DNA from: Candidatus Sabulitectum silens
GTDB lineage: Bacteria; Fermentibacterota; Fermentibacteria; Fermentibacterales; JCC-6
Direction: 5' to 3'
Assembly: GCA_001875255.1 (NCBI GenBank)
Contig: MJAN01000001.1
Location: 62,001-126,000, forward strand
DNA length: 64,000 nt
In this document: positions 1 to 11,646 of the stretch, one piece after another
Numbering within the stretch: the first letter of the stretch is position 1
How the letters are laid out: each line of letters opens with the position of its first letter
The notes under the pieces: model-generated
The model's input: the letters and a program-made list of their open reading frames with translations, nothing else
The model's database searches: none
Told to the model about the DNA's origin: nothing
Position numbers and translations under genes: made by a program

Positions 1-1
1 G

Positions 2-656
2 AACCAGCTTCAGGTTTCCAGGGCCGCCCTGGAGAGAACCACCGCAAGCCTCGTAGGTTTCGAGGAGGAATACGGTTCCATCATGCCCGAGGAGGAGATC
101 ATCGAACTCATGGGCGTAATGGCTGAAATGAAGGCAGGTACATTGAGACCACCCTCATGGCCAATGCAATACGCAACGGCATCAGGTATGGAACCACCGC
201 CCAGATCCTGGAACTGGAAACCGAGGCACGGGCACTGAGCCAGGCCATAACCATGATTGAAACCGGTTCCGACGAATACTCCGACCTGAACATGGGCCCC
301 GGCATAAGCCAGCTTCCCCCGGCGGTAATCGAGTACGCAAGGCTGAGGACCGATTTCGAAATGCACCTGAAGATGGCCGCCGCCCTTGAGCTGCAGGTTG
401 AACAGGCACTGATTCAGGAGGAGAACATCAAAAGCTCCATCAGGCTCCTGGATCCTCCAAGGCATCCCGGCTGGAAGAGCAAGCCCAAGAAGCTCTACAT
501 CTGGATAGAGGTATTCCTTGCGGCATCGATCCTGCTCGGCGTTTTCATCTTTTCCAGGGAGAAGATGCTTGCCCTTAAGGAAGAGAAGCCTGAAGTCTGG
601 GCGAAATGGGATGAGATGTTCAGGGATATCCGGGGAGATTTCAAAAGGAAGAAGTG
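2..656 (+). CDS. Wzz/GNVR-type polysaccharide chain-length determinant, C-terminal part (truncated by window edge, one frameshift near 140-157)
   Basis: Coiled-coil then '...EENIKSSIRLLDPPRHPGWKSKPKK' followed by a C-terminal TM helix; pattern typical of Wzz C-termini. Confidence 0.6.
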
Positions 657-663
657 ATTCACC

Positions 664-1919
664 TCACCGGATCACTTCAACCCCCATCCTTTCCGCTATC
701 ACAGCGGGAAGCCTTATGCCGCCGTCCTCCAGTTGATTATTCTCAACAATGGAGCTGATCAGCCGGGGAAGGGCAAGCCCGGACCCGTTGAGCGTGTGGA
801 GATAACGGGGTTTTCCGCCGGATGCGGGACGGAACTTCATTGATCCCCTCCTTGCCTGAAAATCCCTGAAGTTGGAAATGGATGAAACCTCCAGCCACTT
901 TTCCTGTCCCGCGGACCATATTTCGATGTCAAAGCACCGCGCCGCGGCGAAGCTCAGGTCTCCGGTTGCCAGAAGTAGCACCCGGTAGGGGATGTTCAGC
1001 TCCCTGAGCATACCGGTGACATGATCCACCATTTCCCCCTGGGCATGGTCGGACCTTTCCGGGTGTTCCAGCCTTACCATTTCAACTTTTTCGAACTGAT
1101 GAACCCTGTTCAGGCCCCTGGTATCCTTGCCGTAGCTTCCCGCTTCACGCCTGAAGCAGGGGGTGTAGCCGCAGAGCATCACCGGAAGTTGGGATTCTTC
1201 CAGTGTACGGTCCCTGTAGATATTGGTCAGGGGGACCTCACCGGTGGGAATGAGGTAGAGGCCGTCCCGCTGAATTTCATACATGTCATCGGCCATTTTG
1301 GGAATTTGCGCCGTGGCCGTCATGGAATCCCCATTGGCCAGGAATGGCGACCAGACTTCCTCTATGCCCCGCTGGGTGTGGTAGTCCAGCATCCAGTTGA
1401 TGAGGGTTCTCTGAAGCCGGGCTGCCCAGCCCCGGAAGAGTATGAAGTTCGATCCTGCTATCTTCCCGGCTTCCGCCGGGTCGTAAACACCCTTCATCAG
1501 TTCCCAGTGGGGTCTGGGCTGGAAGGTGAACCTGGGGATGGTTCCCTGCCTGTCCACCTCAAGGTTGTTTTCCTCACCGCCCCGGGGCACGTCATGGTCG
1601 GGTATGTTGGGAAATCCCATTTCGAGCCGGTCCAGCATACCGTCTATTCCGGAGAGCTCTTTTTCAAGGGAGGACAGTTTCTCACCGGTGGCGCGGCTTT
1701 TCTCCATCTCCTCTTCGGCGGACCTCCGCTCTTCTTTTTCAAGGCAACGGCCTTGCTGAGGGCATTCCTTTCGCTTCGGAGTTCCTCTATGGAGAGCATC
1801 AGGGTTCGCCTTTTGCTGTCGGCTTCAACCCAGGCTTTATAGTCGGTTTTCTCGTTCTTGTCGGCGATGGCCGCTGTTACCAGTTCAGGCTCGTTCCTGA
1901 GTATTTTTCTGTCAAGCAT
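664..1919 (-). CDS. serS: Seryl-tRNA synthetase (frameshift near 1690-1740)
   Basis: N-terminal fragment MLDRKILRNEPELV... plus class II aaRS core (TGEVPLTN, PCFRREAGSYGKDTRGLNRVHQFEKVE) in another frame. Confidence 0.95.
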
Positions 1920-1939
1920 TTCTGCCCCTCCGGCTTCCT

Positions 1940-2290
1940 TTAGAAAATATGAGGGAGGAATATAAGCAGGCCGGTGGCCGCAGCGGCAATGGAAGCTGCC
2001 AGAACGCCCCCGGCGGCGGTATCCTTGGCCTTTTTGACGAGTTCGTGCCTTTCCGGGGCAACACGGTCCGCAAGGAACTCCACAGCTGTGTTAAGGGCCT
2101 CAGCGGCCCAAACCAGACCGGTGGCCAGGGCCAGGATCGCCCATTCCAGCGCCGTCACCCGAAGGACCGCAGCCAGAGCAGCCACGGCCAGTGTTGCTGC
2201 GAGGTGTATCCTGGCGTTCATCTGTGACTTCACAAGTGTTCCCAGCCCTCTGAAAGCGTGGCCGAAGCTCTCTATTCTCTTTTTCACCAT
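1940..2290 (-). CDS. dgkA: Diacylglycerol/undecaprenol kinase family protein
   Basis: SFGHAFRGLGTLVKSQMNARIHL...EALNTAVEFLAD...VKKAKDTAAGGVL signature. Confidence 0.9.
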   Translation of the reverse strand: MVKKRIESFGHAFRGLGTLVKSQMNARIHLAATLAVAALAAVLRVTALEWAILALATGLVWAAEALNTAVEFLADRVAPERHELVKKAKDTAAGGVLAASIAAAATGLLIFLPHIF

Positions 2291-2356
2291 AATCCCGGGT
2301 GTATCCTTCCATGGCTGTCTATGAAAATTGAAAGCGAGAGACCTTGTTCCCCTCCT

Positions 2357-3010
2357 TCATCCCCCGATGGCTGTCGCGGCAATACCGCAGGCCACGCCTA
2401 TGGCCGCTCCCATTACTACATCCGATGGGAAATGCCGTGCCATGTTTACTCTGGAAAGACAGGTATACAAAGCAAGGGAGGCGGCAGGGATCCCTGCGGC
2501 GGGGCCATGGTCGGCCCAGAGAACAGCCGCGGCGCATGAGGCGCCGGCGGTGTGACCCGAGGGAAAACTGCGGCTGTCGGAGCCGTCTGGCCTGGTGCGA
2601 CCGGTGATCCTCTTCAGGGCGATTGTCAGACCGTAGGTATAGAGAAGGCCCCTGCAGAGGTCTTCTCCTGTGTTTTCCATTGCCTGTTCCTCGGCGAGTA
2701 TTCCGGTGATCCAGAAACCGGTGGCGGAAATTGGCAGCACAGGACCGAACAGGAGATCGTCCACCCGATCAAAGGTGCTAAAGGGTGACCCGGGAAGGAA
2801 ATCCCCGTGGCCCTCCGGCGATTCCAGGAAACCCGCCGCATAAGCCCCTGCGGACCCGGCTCCAAGAATGAGAAGGGGGTTGCCGGAGAAGAGGTTCTCG
2901 CCGGTTTCCAGCGTGTTGTCCACAAGGCCTCCGGAGGCAATCCCCGCGGCAATTAGAACAAGGAGGAGCTCAGTTCCTGTAGAAATCCCCGACAGCCTGT
3001 ATGACCTCAT
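2357..3010 (-). CDS. PAP2-superfamily membrane phosphatase
   Basis: KRITGRTRP...RSFPSGHTAGA...SRVNMARHFPSDVVMG (three PAP2 motifs). Confidence 0.85.
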   Translation of the reverse strand: MRSYRLSGISTGTELLLVLIAAGIASGGLVDNTLETGENLFSGNPLLILGAGSAGAYAAGFLESPEGHGDFLPGSPFSTFDRVDDLLFGPVLPISATGFWITGILAEEQAMENTGEDLCRGLLYTYGLTIALKRITGRTRPDGSDSRSFPSGHTAGASCAAAVLWADHGPAAGIPAASLALYTCLSRVNMARHFPSDVVMGAAIGVACGIAATAIGG

Positions 3011-4119
3011 TCCGCTCTTCCGTTGTGAGTTCACCGAAAACCGGCAGAGAAAGGGCTTTCCCACTGCACATTTCCGATACACCGAAGTCCCCCCGGGAAT
3101 GCCCCAGTTCCCGGAAGCATTCCTGGAGATGAAGGGGGAGGGGGTAGTAGATGGCACAGCCTATCTGTCTGCTGCGCAGCCACTGGAGAAGTTCATCACG
3201 GCTTTCCGCCATTATGGTGTACTGATTGTAGATGGACCATGCCCTGGGTCTATCACCGGTGTCTTGACCGCCTGGATGTCGGCAAAGGCGCTATTGTAGG
3301 CTTCAGCGTTTGCCCTTCTGCCCTGGTGCCAGTCTTCCAGCCGGCGGAGCTTTACCCGCAGGAAGCCTGCCTGGAGCGCATCAAGCCTGCTGTTCGTTCC
3401 CACCTCGCAGTGGAGGTAGCCCTGTCCGCCATGTTCACGGAGGCTCCTCAGCCTTTCTGCAAGTTCAGCGCTTCCGGTGGTTACCATACCGCCGTCGCCC
3501 AGGGCCCCCAGGTTCTTCGAGGGAAAGAAGCTGAAGCATCCCGCAGCGCCAACGGAGCCGGCTTTTCTGTCCCGCCACCGGGCTCCCACCGCCTGGGCGG
3601 CATCTTCAACCACCGGGAGTTCCCATCTGCCGGCTATCTCGCAAAGGGCGTCCATGTCAGCCATCTGGCCGAAAATGTGCACCGGAAGGACCGCTGCAAC
3701 CCTTCTGCCGGTGACCCGGTGAATTACCCCCTCTCGGTGACGGCGCATTGATCGTTAAGCCATTCATCGAGCTTTTCAGGGTCCATATTAAATGTGTCCG
3801 GAAGTATGTCAACGAAGGCTGGAATACCCCCGGCCCTAACTATGGCTCCCGCTGTGGCAAAGAAGGTGAAGGGAACTGTAAGGACGATGTCGTTCTTTCT
3901 GAGACCCGCCGCCTGCAGGGCCAGTATCAGCGCATCGGTTCCCGAGGCGCAACCCACTGCGTGGGAAACTCCGCAGTAATCGGCGAACTCCTCCTCAAGT
4001 TTCTCCATTTCCGGGCCCTTTATGAACCTGGATGTTTCCAGGGCATCACTGAAAACCTTTTTCAGCTCTTCCTTTATCTCCGCGTGCTGTCTGTTTATAT
4101 CCAGCAGAGGTACCGGCAT
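2970..4119 (-). CDS. DegT/DnrJ/EryC1/StrS-family PLP-dependent sugar aminotransferase (two frameshifts)
   Basis: PLLDINRQHAEIKEEL..., GTDALILALQAAG, VVEDAAQAVGA, FSFFPSKNLGALGDGGMV (PLP Lys) spread over three ORFs. Confidence 0.92.
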
Positions 4120-4138
4120 TGCATTCCTTTCCCAGGGC

Positions 4139-5530
4139 TCAGTGAGCGCCTTTTCCAGTGAGAACCACAAGCACCGTTCTGGCCAGTATTTCCAGATCCA
4201 GGAACAGGGACTGGTTCTCTATGTATTGAAAATCGTGTTTGAGTTTTTTGGACACATCCTCGATGGTGGTGTCGTACTCCAGTTTCACCTGGGCCCAGCC
4301 GGTTATTCCGGGCTTCACCGTGAGCCTCTTGTCATAGAACGGATAGATCTCCCTCAGTTCCCGGATTATCTCCGGCCTTTCCGGCCGGGGACCCACCACA
4401 GCCATGTCACCGGAGAGAACATTAAGGAACTGGGGGACTTCATCTATGCGGGTTTTCCGTATCAACCTGCCAACTCTTGTAACCCTGGCATCATCCTTTC
4501 CCGCCCACACCGCGCCGGTGCCCTTTTCCGCGTTGCGTACCATTGAACGGAACTTGAAGATGCGGTATTCACGGCCTCCCTCCCCTGTCCTTTTCTGCCT
4601 GTAGAAACTCCTCCCGGGGAGTCGATCACAATGGCCGCTGAGACAGCTATCCACACAGGCATTCCAAGCAGGATAACAAGGAGGCTTATCAGGTAATCGC
4701 CGGTGGTCCTTACCAGTTTCTCCCAGAAGGACAACCTGTCTGGAAGGAGCTCCATAAGGGGCTGCCCCAGTATCTGGGTGTTATGGACGTGTCCCGCGAC
4801 AACGTCGAAGAGGTCCGGCAGAAGCTTGACCCTGAGATGGTTCTGAACCGCCGGCATGAGAACGCAGAGTACATCGTCGTGGAAGTTCGAGGCAATGGTC
4901 ACGAGGAGGTCGGAAATGTCGTGTTCCCTTGCCAGCCTGTCGATGTCCTTAATGTTCCCCAGAGGTTTTTCGCTTACCGCAGGTTCAGCCACCGGATGGG
5001 GCGGGGTGATGAATCCCCTGATGGAGTATCCCAGGGAGGGGTTTATCCTGAGGTATTCCACCAGTTCTTCCGCCGAGGGGCCCAGACCTATTACAAGGGC
5101 ATTCCTGCTTAGCTTTCCCCTCTTGGCCAACCGCCTTTCCAGGAGCCTGGAGACGCACCTGGCCAGGAACACCAGCAAGTTCATGAGGGTGAAATAAATG
5201 AAGAAGATCCAGCGGCCTATGGATGCTTCCGGAGCGATGAGAAAGCAAGAGGGAGAGAATCACGAAGCCTGCGAGGACAGGCTTGAAGACCATCCGTATC
5301 TCGTCGGCCCAGCTTCTGTCCCAGTGAAGCCTGTAAGCTCCGGTGACGGCAAAGATAAACCACCAGTAGAAGATGGAGAAAAAACTGCCCGTGGTGATCA
5401 CATCGGTGGATACCGCCGAGATCCCGGGGAAAATACCCCATCTGAACTTGATCAGGGCGGCGAAATAGAGGGCAGTGAACGCAGCCAGACCATCAAAAAG
5501 CATACCGATGAAGATAACAGTTCTTTTCAT
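4139..5530 (-). CDS. Undecaprenyl-phosphate hexose-1-phosphate transferase (WbaP/WcaJ-like; three ORF fragments)
   Basis: N-terminal TM bundle, CoA-binding-like middle, C-terminal sugar transferase 'FRSMVRNAEKGTG...TRIDEVPQFLNVLSGDMAVVGPRPERPE...VKPGITGWAQV'. Confidence 0.92.
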
Positions 5531-6980
5531 CGGCTCCTCCTGAAAAGATGTTTTCTGAATGTGGAGAATGCCCTGAGGGTCCTTCTACCCTCGGTTGCCG
5601 GGTGAAGGAGGGTCTGCCAGGCTTTGTAGGCTATATAACCCGGCCGCAGGTAGAACCTCTGCCTGGCCCTGTCGCACCAGGCGACGAGATCCTCCGAGGA
5701 AAGGCCAGGAAGGTCAACCACGCAGTTATGAAGACCCTCGGGGGTGAGCCACCGCCGGTAATCCTCGGTCTTCAGGCAGCCTGAAGATCTCAGCTGGCTG
5801 TATAGCCTGGTGCCGGGATAGGCCATCACCGGAAAGAACTGGGCTGTGTCCGGCTTGAGCTGCACCGCCATTCGGAATGTCTTTTCCAGGGTTTCCCGTG
5901 TTTCTCCGGGATTACCCGCCATGAAGCAGCCGTGGACCAGGAGCCCGGCTTTTCTGGCCCTCTCGGCGAAGGCCAGGTTCTGCTCCACCGTGGTCCCCTT
6001 GATGACATTATTGAGTATCTCCTGACTGCCGGATTCGTAGCCCACGATGATCATCCTGCAGCCGGCGGTTTTCATGATGTTCATTGCCTCGAGGGACAGG
6101 TTTGCCCGGGTATTTGCGGTCCAGGGGAGCTTGTTGCCTGCCTTTATCAGGGCACGGGATATCTCCTGAACACGGTTTGAATCCACGCTGAAGGTATCGT
6201 CCTCGAAAACGATCTCCCGTACCTGGGGGAAGTACTGCTGAATTTTCATGAACTCACCGGCCACGCTGTCCGCCGAGCGGGTCCGGTAGCCTCCGCCATG
6301 GAGAACCTGGGGCCATACGCAGAAGGAGCACTTGAAGGGGCAGCCCCTGCTGGTGATCATCATTACGGAAGGATACCTGGCCGCGGCAAAGAAATAGTTC
6401 TCCGGCTTGAGATGCCTTCTGTAAACATCGGCCAGCAGGGGGAGCGAATCGAGGTTTTCCACCGGTTCCCTGAGGCCGGTATGAACGATGCCTTCCCCGG
6501 TGTTCAGCCACAGTCCGGTAATCTCCCGGAGGTCTTTTCCCATCTGAACCCCGTCGGCGGTTTCCGACAAGGTGATGTCCGCCTCCCCCGGGCAATACCG
6601 GTGATGAAGGGAGCTTCCCGAAGAACCTCTTCAGGCATGGCGCTGGCATGGGTTCCCATGAGGAATATCATCGTGTCCGGCAGGGCGGACTTTATCTCTT
6701 CAGCCCTTTCCAGGTCACTGTGAATGGACGGTGTACTGGTGTCGATGAGGGTGATTTCCGGCTTGAACTTCCGAAGCTTTTCCAGGAGGTCTTCACTGGA
6801 AATGTTAGCCGCCGGGCAGTCCAGAAAAAGCACCTGGTGACCATTTCTCTCCAGCATGCCCACCGCGTAGGCCATCCAGAAGGGCCAGTACATGGTTCCG
6901 CTTTTCACTATGGCCGGTGAGCGGGAAGACCGTGAGAAGCGGCCATTCATGAAGGGAGGGTTAACCGCCGCCACCCTCAT
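5527..6980 (-). CDS. B12-binding-domain radical SAM protein (frameshift ~6540)
   Basis: N-terminal cobalamin-binding-like domain (MRVAAVNPPFM...GTHASAMPEEVL) plus radical SAM CPFKCSFC. Confidence 0.85.
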
Positions 6981-8074
6981 AGGAGACCCTCGATCTTCTC
7001 AAGGAACCGATCGGCGGTCTTTCTCCAGGTAAACCGGCCTGCCCTGGCCCTTCCCTTTTCACCCAGCTCCTTCAGCTTCTCCGGCGAAGCCACCTTCAGT
7101 TCCGCCATGCCCCTCATTATGTCAATTACTGAATAGGGGTCGATCAGTATGCCGGTGTTCCCGACCACCTCTTCAAGGGCTGTGGCCTTGGATGCCATCA
7201 CCGGAGCGCCGGTGGCCATGGCCTCCAGGGCCGGCAGACCGAAACCCTCGTATACTGAGGGTATCAGCAGGGCCCTGCAGGTCATATAGAGTTCCCGAAG
7301 CTCGTCGTCGGATATGTATGTGAGTACCGTTATGGCTGATCTTGCGGGATTTGAGTCGAGGTGTTTTTTGAAGTGGTTCCAGGCCCTGTCCCTTCGCACC
7401 ACCATCTTCAGGGGCGGTGTGGACCTGTCCATGGCCCAGAGCCTGCCGTAGGCTGTGAGGAAACGGGGTATGTTCTTGTAGCCCCTGGCATTGCCCACAT
7501 ACAGGAAGAAGTTCTCCCTTTTCCGCTGAATTTCCACAGGTGAGGTGAAGAGGGCCTGCCCCTCTCCTGTGATGAATATCTTGCTGGAGGATGAATTGAA
7601 CCTGCGGAGGACATCGAGCTTAGTGGCCATTGTTGGAACGGCAACCGCCTCGGCGTGGCCAACGGATCTGGAGAGCGCCCTCTGAAAAAGAGCCCTGCTG
7701 AAGGCGTTTCGAATGACACTGTCGCCAAAATAGCATGGAAGGTTCAGTACCATGAGATCGTGTACCGTAACTATGGTTGGGGCTTCAGGCTGGGGGCCGG
7801 CCATGGAAAAATTAAGGAACACATCCGGGGAGAGAGAGTTGATCCTACGGGAAAGCTTTTTGTTGGAGTTGGCCCTGAACCTGGAGGAGTTGTCGTGTAT
7901 GATGGCGGCGTCGGTCCCTTCCATGTGGAATGAGGCGTTCTGCTGCATTAGAAGGCTGATCTTCCACTCCCGGCGGTTCTCCATGATGCACTTCGTAACA
8001 TTCAGGGCAAACCTGCTTATGCCGTCAACGTTCTTCTGTACTGCCCGGGCGTCGATGAGCAGGTGGGGGCTCAT
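6977..8074 (-). CDS. Glycosyltransferase family 4
   Basis: LLIDARAVQKNVDGISRFA..., PSVYEGFGLPALEAMATGAPV. Confidence 0.9.
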   Translation of the reverse strand: MSPHLLIDARAVQKNVDGISRFALNVTKCIMENRREWKISLLMQQNASFHMEGTDAAIIHDNSSRFRANSNKKLSRRINSLSPDVFLNFSMAGPQPEAPTIVTVHDLMVLNLPCYFGDSVIRNAFSRALFQRALSRSVGHAEAVAVPTMATKLDVLRRFNSSSSKIFITGEGQALFTSPVEIQRKRENFFLYVGNARGYKNIPRFLTAYGRLWAMDRSTPPLKMVVRRDRAWNHFKKHLDSNPARSAITVLTYISDDELRELYMTCRALLIPSVYEGFGLPALEAMATGAPVMASKATALEEVVGNTGILIDPYSVIDIMRGMAELKVASPEKLKELGEKGRARAGRFTWRKTADRFLEKIEGLL

Positions 8075-9197
8075 CTGGCGAGGCCCCTCTTTCTTAGCTC
8101 TTCGGTAGCCTTGTCGACCATGTCGGTGGCGCTCTGACTGGCCACCCATTCACAGAGTTCGCTAACACCGTTCTCAAAGGAGGTTTCAGCCTTGAAGCCC
8201 AGTTCCTCCCCTGCTCGGGATACATCGGCGTAACAATGGCGGATGTCCCCGGCCCTGTACTGGTTGTTCACTATGAAATTGTCGGTGGGCTGACCCAGTT
8301 CCCCTGCAATGGCCTCCCCCACCTGCCTGACCGAGAGCTTTCTACCGGTGCCCAGGTTGTAGACCCTGCCAGCTGAACAGGGATTTTCGATGGCTGCAAG
8401 ACAGCCCCTGGCAATGTCCCGAACATGGATGAAATCCCTGCTCTGGCCGCCGTCCTCGAATATCACCGGGGGTTTTCCGTTAAGGAGTCTGGAGGCGAAA
8501 ATGGCTCCCACACCGGTGTAGGGATTGGAGAGTGCCTGTCTTTCTCCGTAGACATTGAAGAACCTCATTGCCACAGCGGGTATGCCATAGGCGTCCCCCA
8601 CGGCCAGGAAGAGTTCTTCATGGTCGCGCTTGTTCACCGCGTAGACACTGGTGGGGAAGAGGGGTTTTGCTTCCGGCGTGGGTGCAGGGACGCACCCGCC
8701 TCCGCAGACCGGGCACAAAACTTCCCATTGCCGGCGGGACAGCTGCTCCGGGGTTCTCAACCTGGGGAACACTCCGCCGCACTGGGACACTCATAAAGCC
8801 CTTCGCCGTATATGGACATGGAGCTGGCAACAAGCATCTTCTCGATGTGATCCTTCTGCTTCGCAGCCTCCTCAAGGACAACCGCGGCTCCCATGGTGTT
8901 TATGGAGGTGTATCTGGTTATCTCATACATGGACTGGCCCACTCCCACCGCCGCGGCGAAATGAACCAGTATGTCGCTGTCCGCCAGGGCGCCGGCAAAG
9001 GATTCCGCATCCCGGACATCCCCAACGATAAGCTCGACTTCACCGTTGAGATAGCCCGGTCTTACGGCGTTTTCACCGTGGACCTGGGGATCAAGGTTGT
9101 CATATGCCTTTACAGAATATCCCTGCTCAAGAAAAAGGTCCGCGAGATGGGAGCCGATGAAACCGGCTCCGCCGGTGATAAGAACCCTTTTCCCCAT
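8071..9197 (-). CDS. NAD-dependent SDR epimerase with internal zinc-ribbon insertion, dTDP-L-rhamnose-4-epimerase-like (frameshift ~8760-8790)
   Basis: VLITGGAGFIGSHLADLFL, SSMSIYGEGLYECP, inserted CPxCGG...CPVCGG, SVYAVNKRDHEELF, YNLGTG. Confidence 0.85.
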
Positions 9198-9300
9198 TGT
9201 ATCCCCCTTAGATTCGCACGGGGAGGGAATGGCTCTCCGCGCCGCTGAGTTTTGTTTCACTGACTGGGTAAAATAACAGAATGGACCCTTTTCGCACAGT

Positions 9301-10464
9301 TTACCGAATATCCTCGATAACTTCGAGCAGGCGGTGTATGCCGGATAGCAGGTTTCTCTTTCCCCTTACGAAATCAAGGGCCCTGCCGGTTACCTCCCCG
9401 GAGTTTCCCGCAATGACCCCGGCAAGGACATCGGCGCCCTGTTCCGGGGTGCCGTCAAAGAGATAGCCGGTTTCACTGTGGCTGATATTGTCTGTGAAGC
9501 CCCCCTCGGAAATGGCCACCACCGGTGTTCCGCATGCCATGGCCTCAAGGGGAACAAGACCGTAGGGCTCCCTTCTCTGGCAGCAGAGAACGGCGACGGC
9601 GCTCCTGTAGAGTTCCCGGAGTTCGATGTTGGAGACGCCTTTTCTTACCGATATTCTCACCGAGAGCCGCTCTGCCACCTCCTTCAGGGTATCTCCATAG
9701 CCTGGAAACTCCCTGTCCGCGGTGATGATCAGTGGTGGTCTGGACTCCTTCGGGATCAGGCTGAGTATCCTTATGGAGGTTTCGTGTCCCTTGAAGGGCC
9801 AGAGGGCACCCACTGAGAAAACATGGCCCCTCCTCTTAGCCCCGGAGGCCGCCGGGGTAAAGAAATCGGTATCAACCCCCGGGGGGACCACCGCGGAGTC
9901 CCGGCTGTAGATATCCATTATCCTCTTCCTCATGTAGCTGGAGAAGGTTGCCATGCGGTCAGCGGAGGACGCCGATGAAAGATCCATGCGTTTCTCCAGG
10001 GCTTCCAGGGGTTTAAGGGCAAGTTCACCAGCCGGGGAACCGGTCCTTCTTATGATGTCTTTCTCGTAGATGTGCCTGGGGTATTCGTAGCAGAAGTAGA
10101 GGGAGGGAACCGTGAGATATCTCAGTATTGGAGGCGCCGCCACGGGCATTGTGTTGTGAACAAGGGCGATGTCCGCCCTGCCGTTGATGTTCTCCGCTAT
10201 TCGGCGGCAGACCCTCCTGAAGCTGAGCAGCCTGGCTGCCAGGAAAACCGGAGCCACAGGCCTCAGGAGGCCGGCGGGTCTTTTCCACATGGGGTAGGGA
10301 TGAACAGTTTCCCTGATGTTTTCGGAGGGGGGGAATGAGCCGCTGCCCCGGGGGCGGTGCACCTCCAGGGAATATTCCCCGGCGAGACCCCGGGCGAACT
10401 GACCGGCGACCCTTATACCCCCTCCCGAGGGGAGCATGTGGAAAACGGCCAGCCTTCTTTTCAT
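9301..10464 (-). CDS. Glycosyltransferase family 4
   Basis: MLPSGGGIRVAGQ..., PPGVDTDFFTP, REPYGLVPLEAMACGTPVVA. Confidence 0.9.
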   Translation of the reverse strand: MKRRLAVFHMLPSGGGIRVAGQFARGLAGEYSLEVHRPRGSGSFPPSENIRETVHPYPMWKRPAGLLRPVAPVFLAARLLSFRRVCRRIAENINGRADIALVHNTMPVAAPPILRYLTVPSLYFCYEYPRHIYEKDIIRRTGSPAGELALKPLEALEKRMDLSSASSADRMATFSSYMRKRIMDIYSRDSAVVPPGVDTDFFTPAASGAKRRGHVFSVGALWPFKGHETSIRILSLIPKESRPPLIITADREFPGYGDTLKEVAERLSVRISVRKGVSNIELRELYRSAVAVLCCQRREPYGLVPLEAMACGTPVVAISEGGFTDNISHSETGYLFDGTPEQGADVLAGVIAGNSGEVTGRALDFVRGKRNLLSGIHRLLEVIEDIR

Positions 10465-10564
10465 TGACACCCTTTACTCTCTGCTTTGAGTTACAGGGGC
10501 ACAGGTTGGAGATACAGCGCTGGGAACTCCTCTCCCGGCGGGCAGTCCGGATGGAGGACAATGT

Positions 10565-11489
10565 TCACCGGAAAAGGGCCTTCGGTCTTTTGGCCCGTTG
10601 TCCCGTAACTCCGTGAATAACCGCCAGCCACATCCAGGGTACCAGCTTCCCTGATCCCCTGACGGGGTAGACGATGGTTTTCATCATGGTTACCGCGAAG
10701 TAGTAGAAAGAAAAAAGTGTCATGTTTAGGAAACCCAGATTCCGCCGGGCGAAGATGAACCTGTTCCTGTGGGTGAAATAAACCGCGAAGGGAGAAAGTA
10801 CGCCGCCAACCGTAATGGAAACATGATGTACCACCCTGGCCCCGGGGACCAGATAGTTCCTGTAGCCCATTTTGCGTGTTCTTATGCTCTGCTCGGCGTC
10901 TTCGTGATAGATGAAGAAATTCTCGTCCTGATATCCTATTTCCCGGAAATGGCCGGTTCTCATCATCATTGCGCAGCCTGAAACCAGATCCACCTCCACC
11001 GGCTCCCGGGGGAGCTGGGAGGTGGTTGCGTACAGCTGCTTAACCCCCATTTTCCAGGGGATGAACCTTCCTCCGGCGTGCCAGATCAGTTTGTTGTTCT
11101 CGGCATAGGTAATGGCCGGTGTTACAAGGCCGCTGTCCGCTTCTTTGCTGAACTGCTCTACCAGAAGGCCAGTGTATCCGGCTCGACCTCGGTGTCGTTG
11201 TTGAGAAGCATCACGAAGTCTACATCCCTTCGGCAACCATCTCAAAGGCCTTGATGTTTCCGGCGATGAACCCGTCGTTGGAATCACTCTGGTGGAAGCA
11301 GATCCTTTCCTCGTTGAATACCCAGTCCGGCGGCTTTTCCCTGGAACAGTTATCAACGAGACCGATGATCACCTTCACTCCCCTGGAATCAAAGAGGGAC
11401 TTGACGCATTTTCTTGTGAATCCCCACTGGTTGTGGTTGATCATCAATATGCCGACTGAAGGGAGAGCTGGAGCAGAGGAAGAGGACAT
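10565..11489 (-). CDS. Glycosyltransferase family 2 (rhamnosyltransferase-like; frameshifts)
   Basis: GILMINHNQWGFTRKCVKSL... and SGCAMMMRTGHFREIGYQDENFFIYHEDAEQSIR. Confidence 0.85.
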
Positions 11490-11646
11490 TGAAACCTGAT
11501 TTCTTTCCGGTTGTGATGTGTTACTGCAAAGGCGAATCAGAGACTCAGCGAAAATAACAGCTGGAGGAGGCAAAGGAAACCCGGGCCACTGTTTTCACTA
11601 TATTGCACCCTGATTAGTGTTGACAGATGCTTACAGGAGGGGTTCA

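Noticed and set aside
664-1919. serS, uvrA and others as true pseudogenes or programmed frameshifts
   Set aside because: Too many essential genes are affected and no consistent slippery motif was recognised; sequencing indels are more likely.
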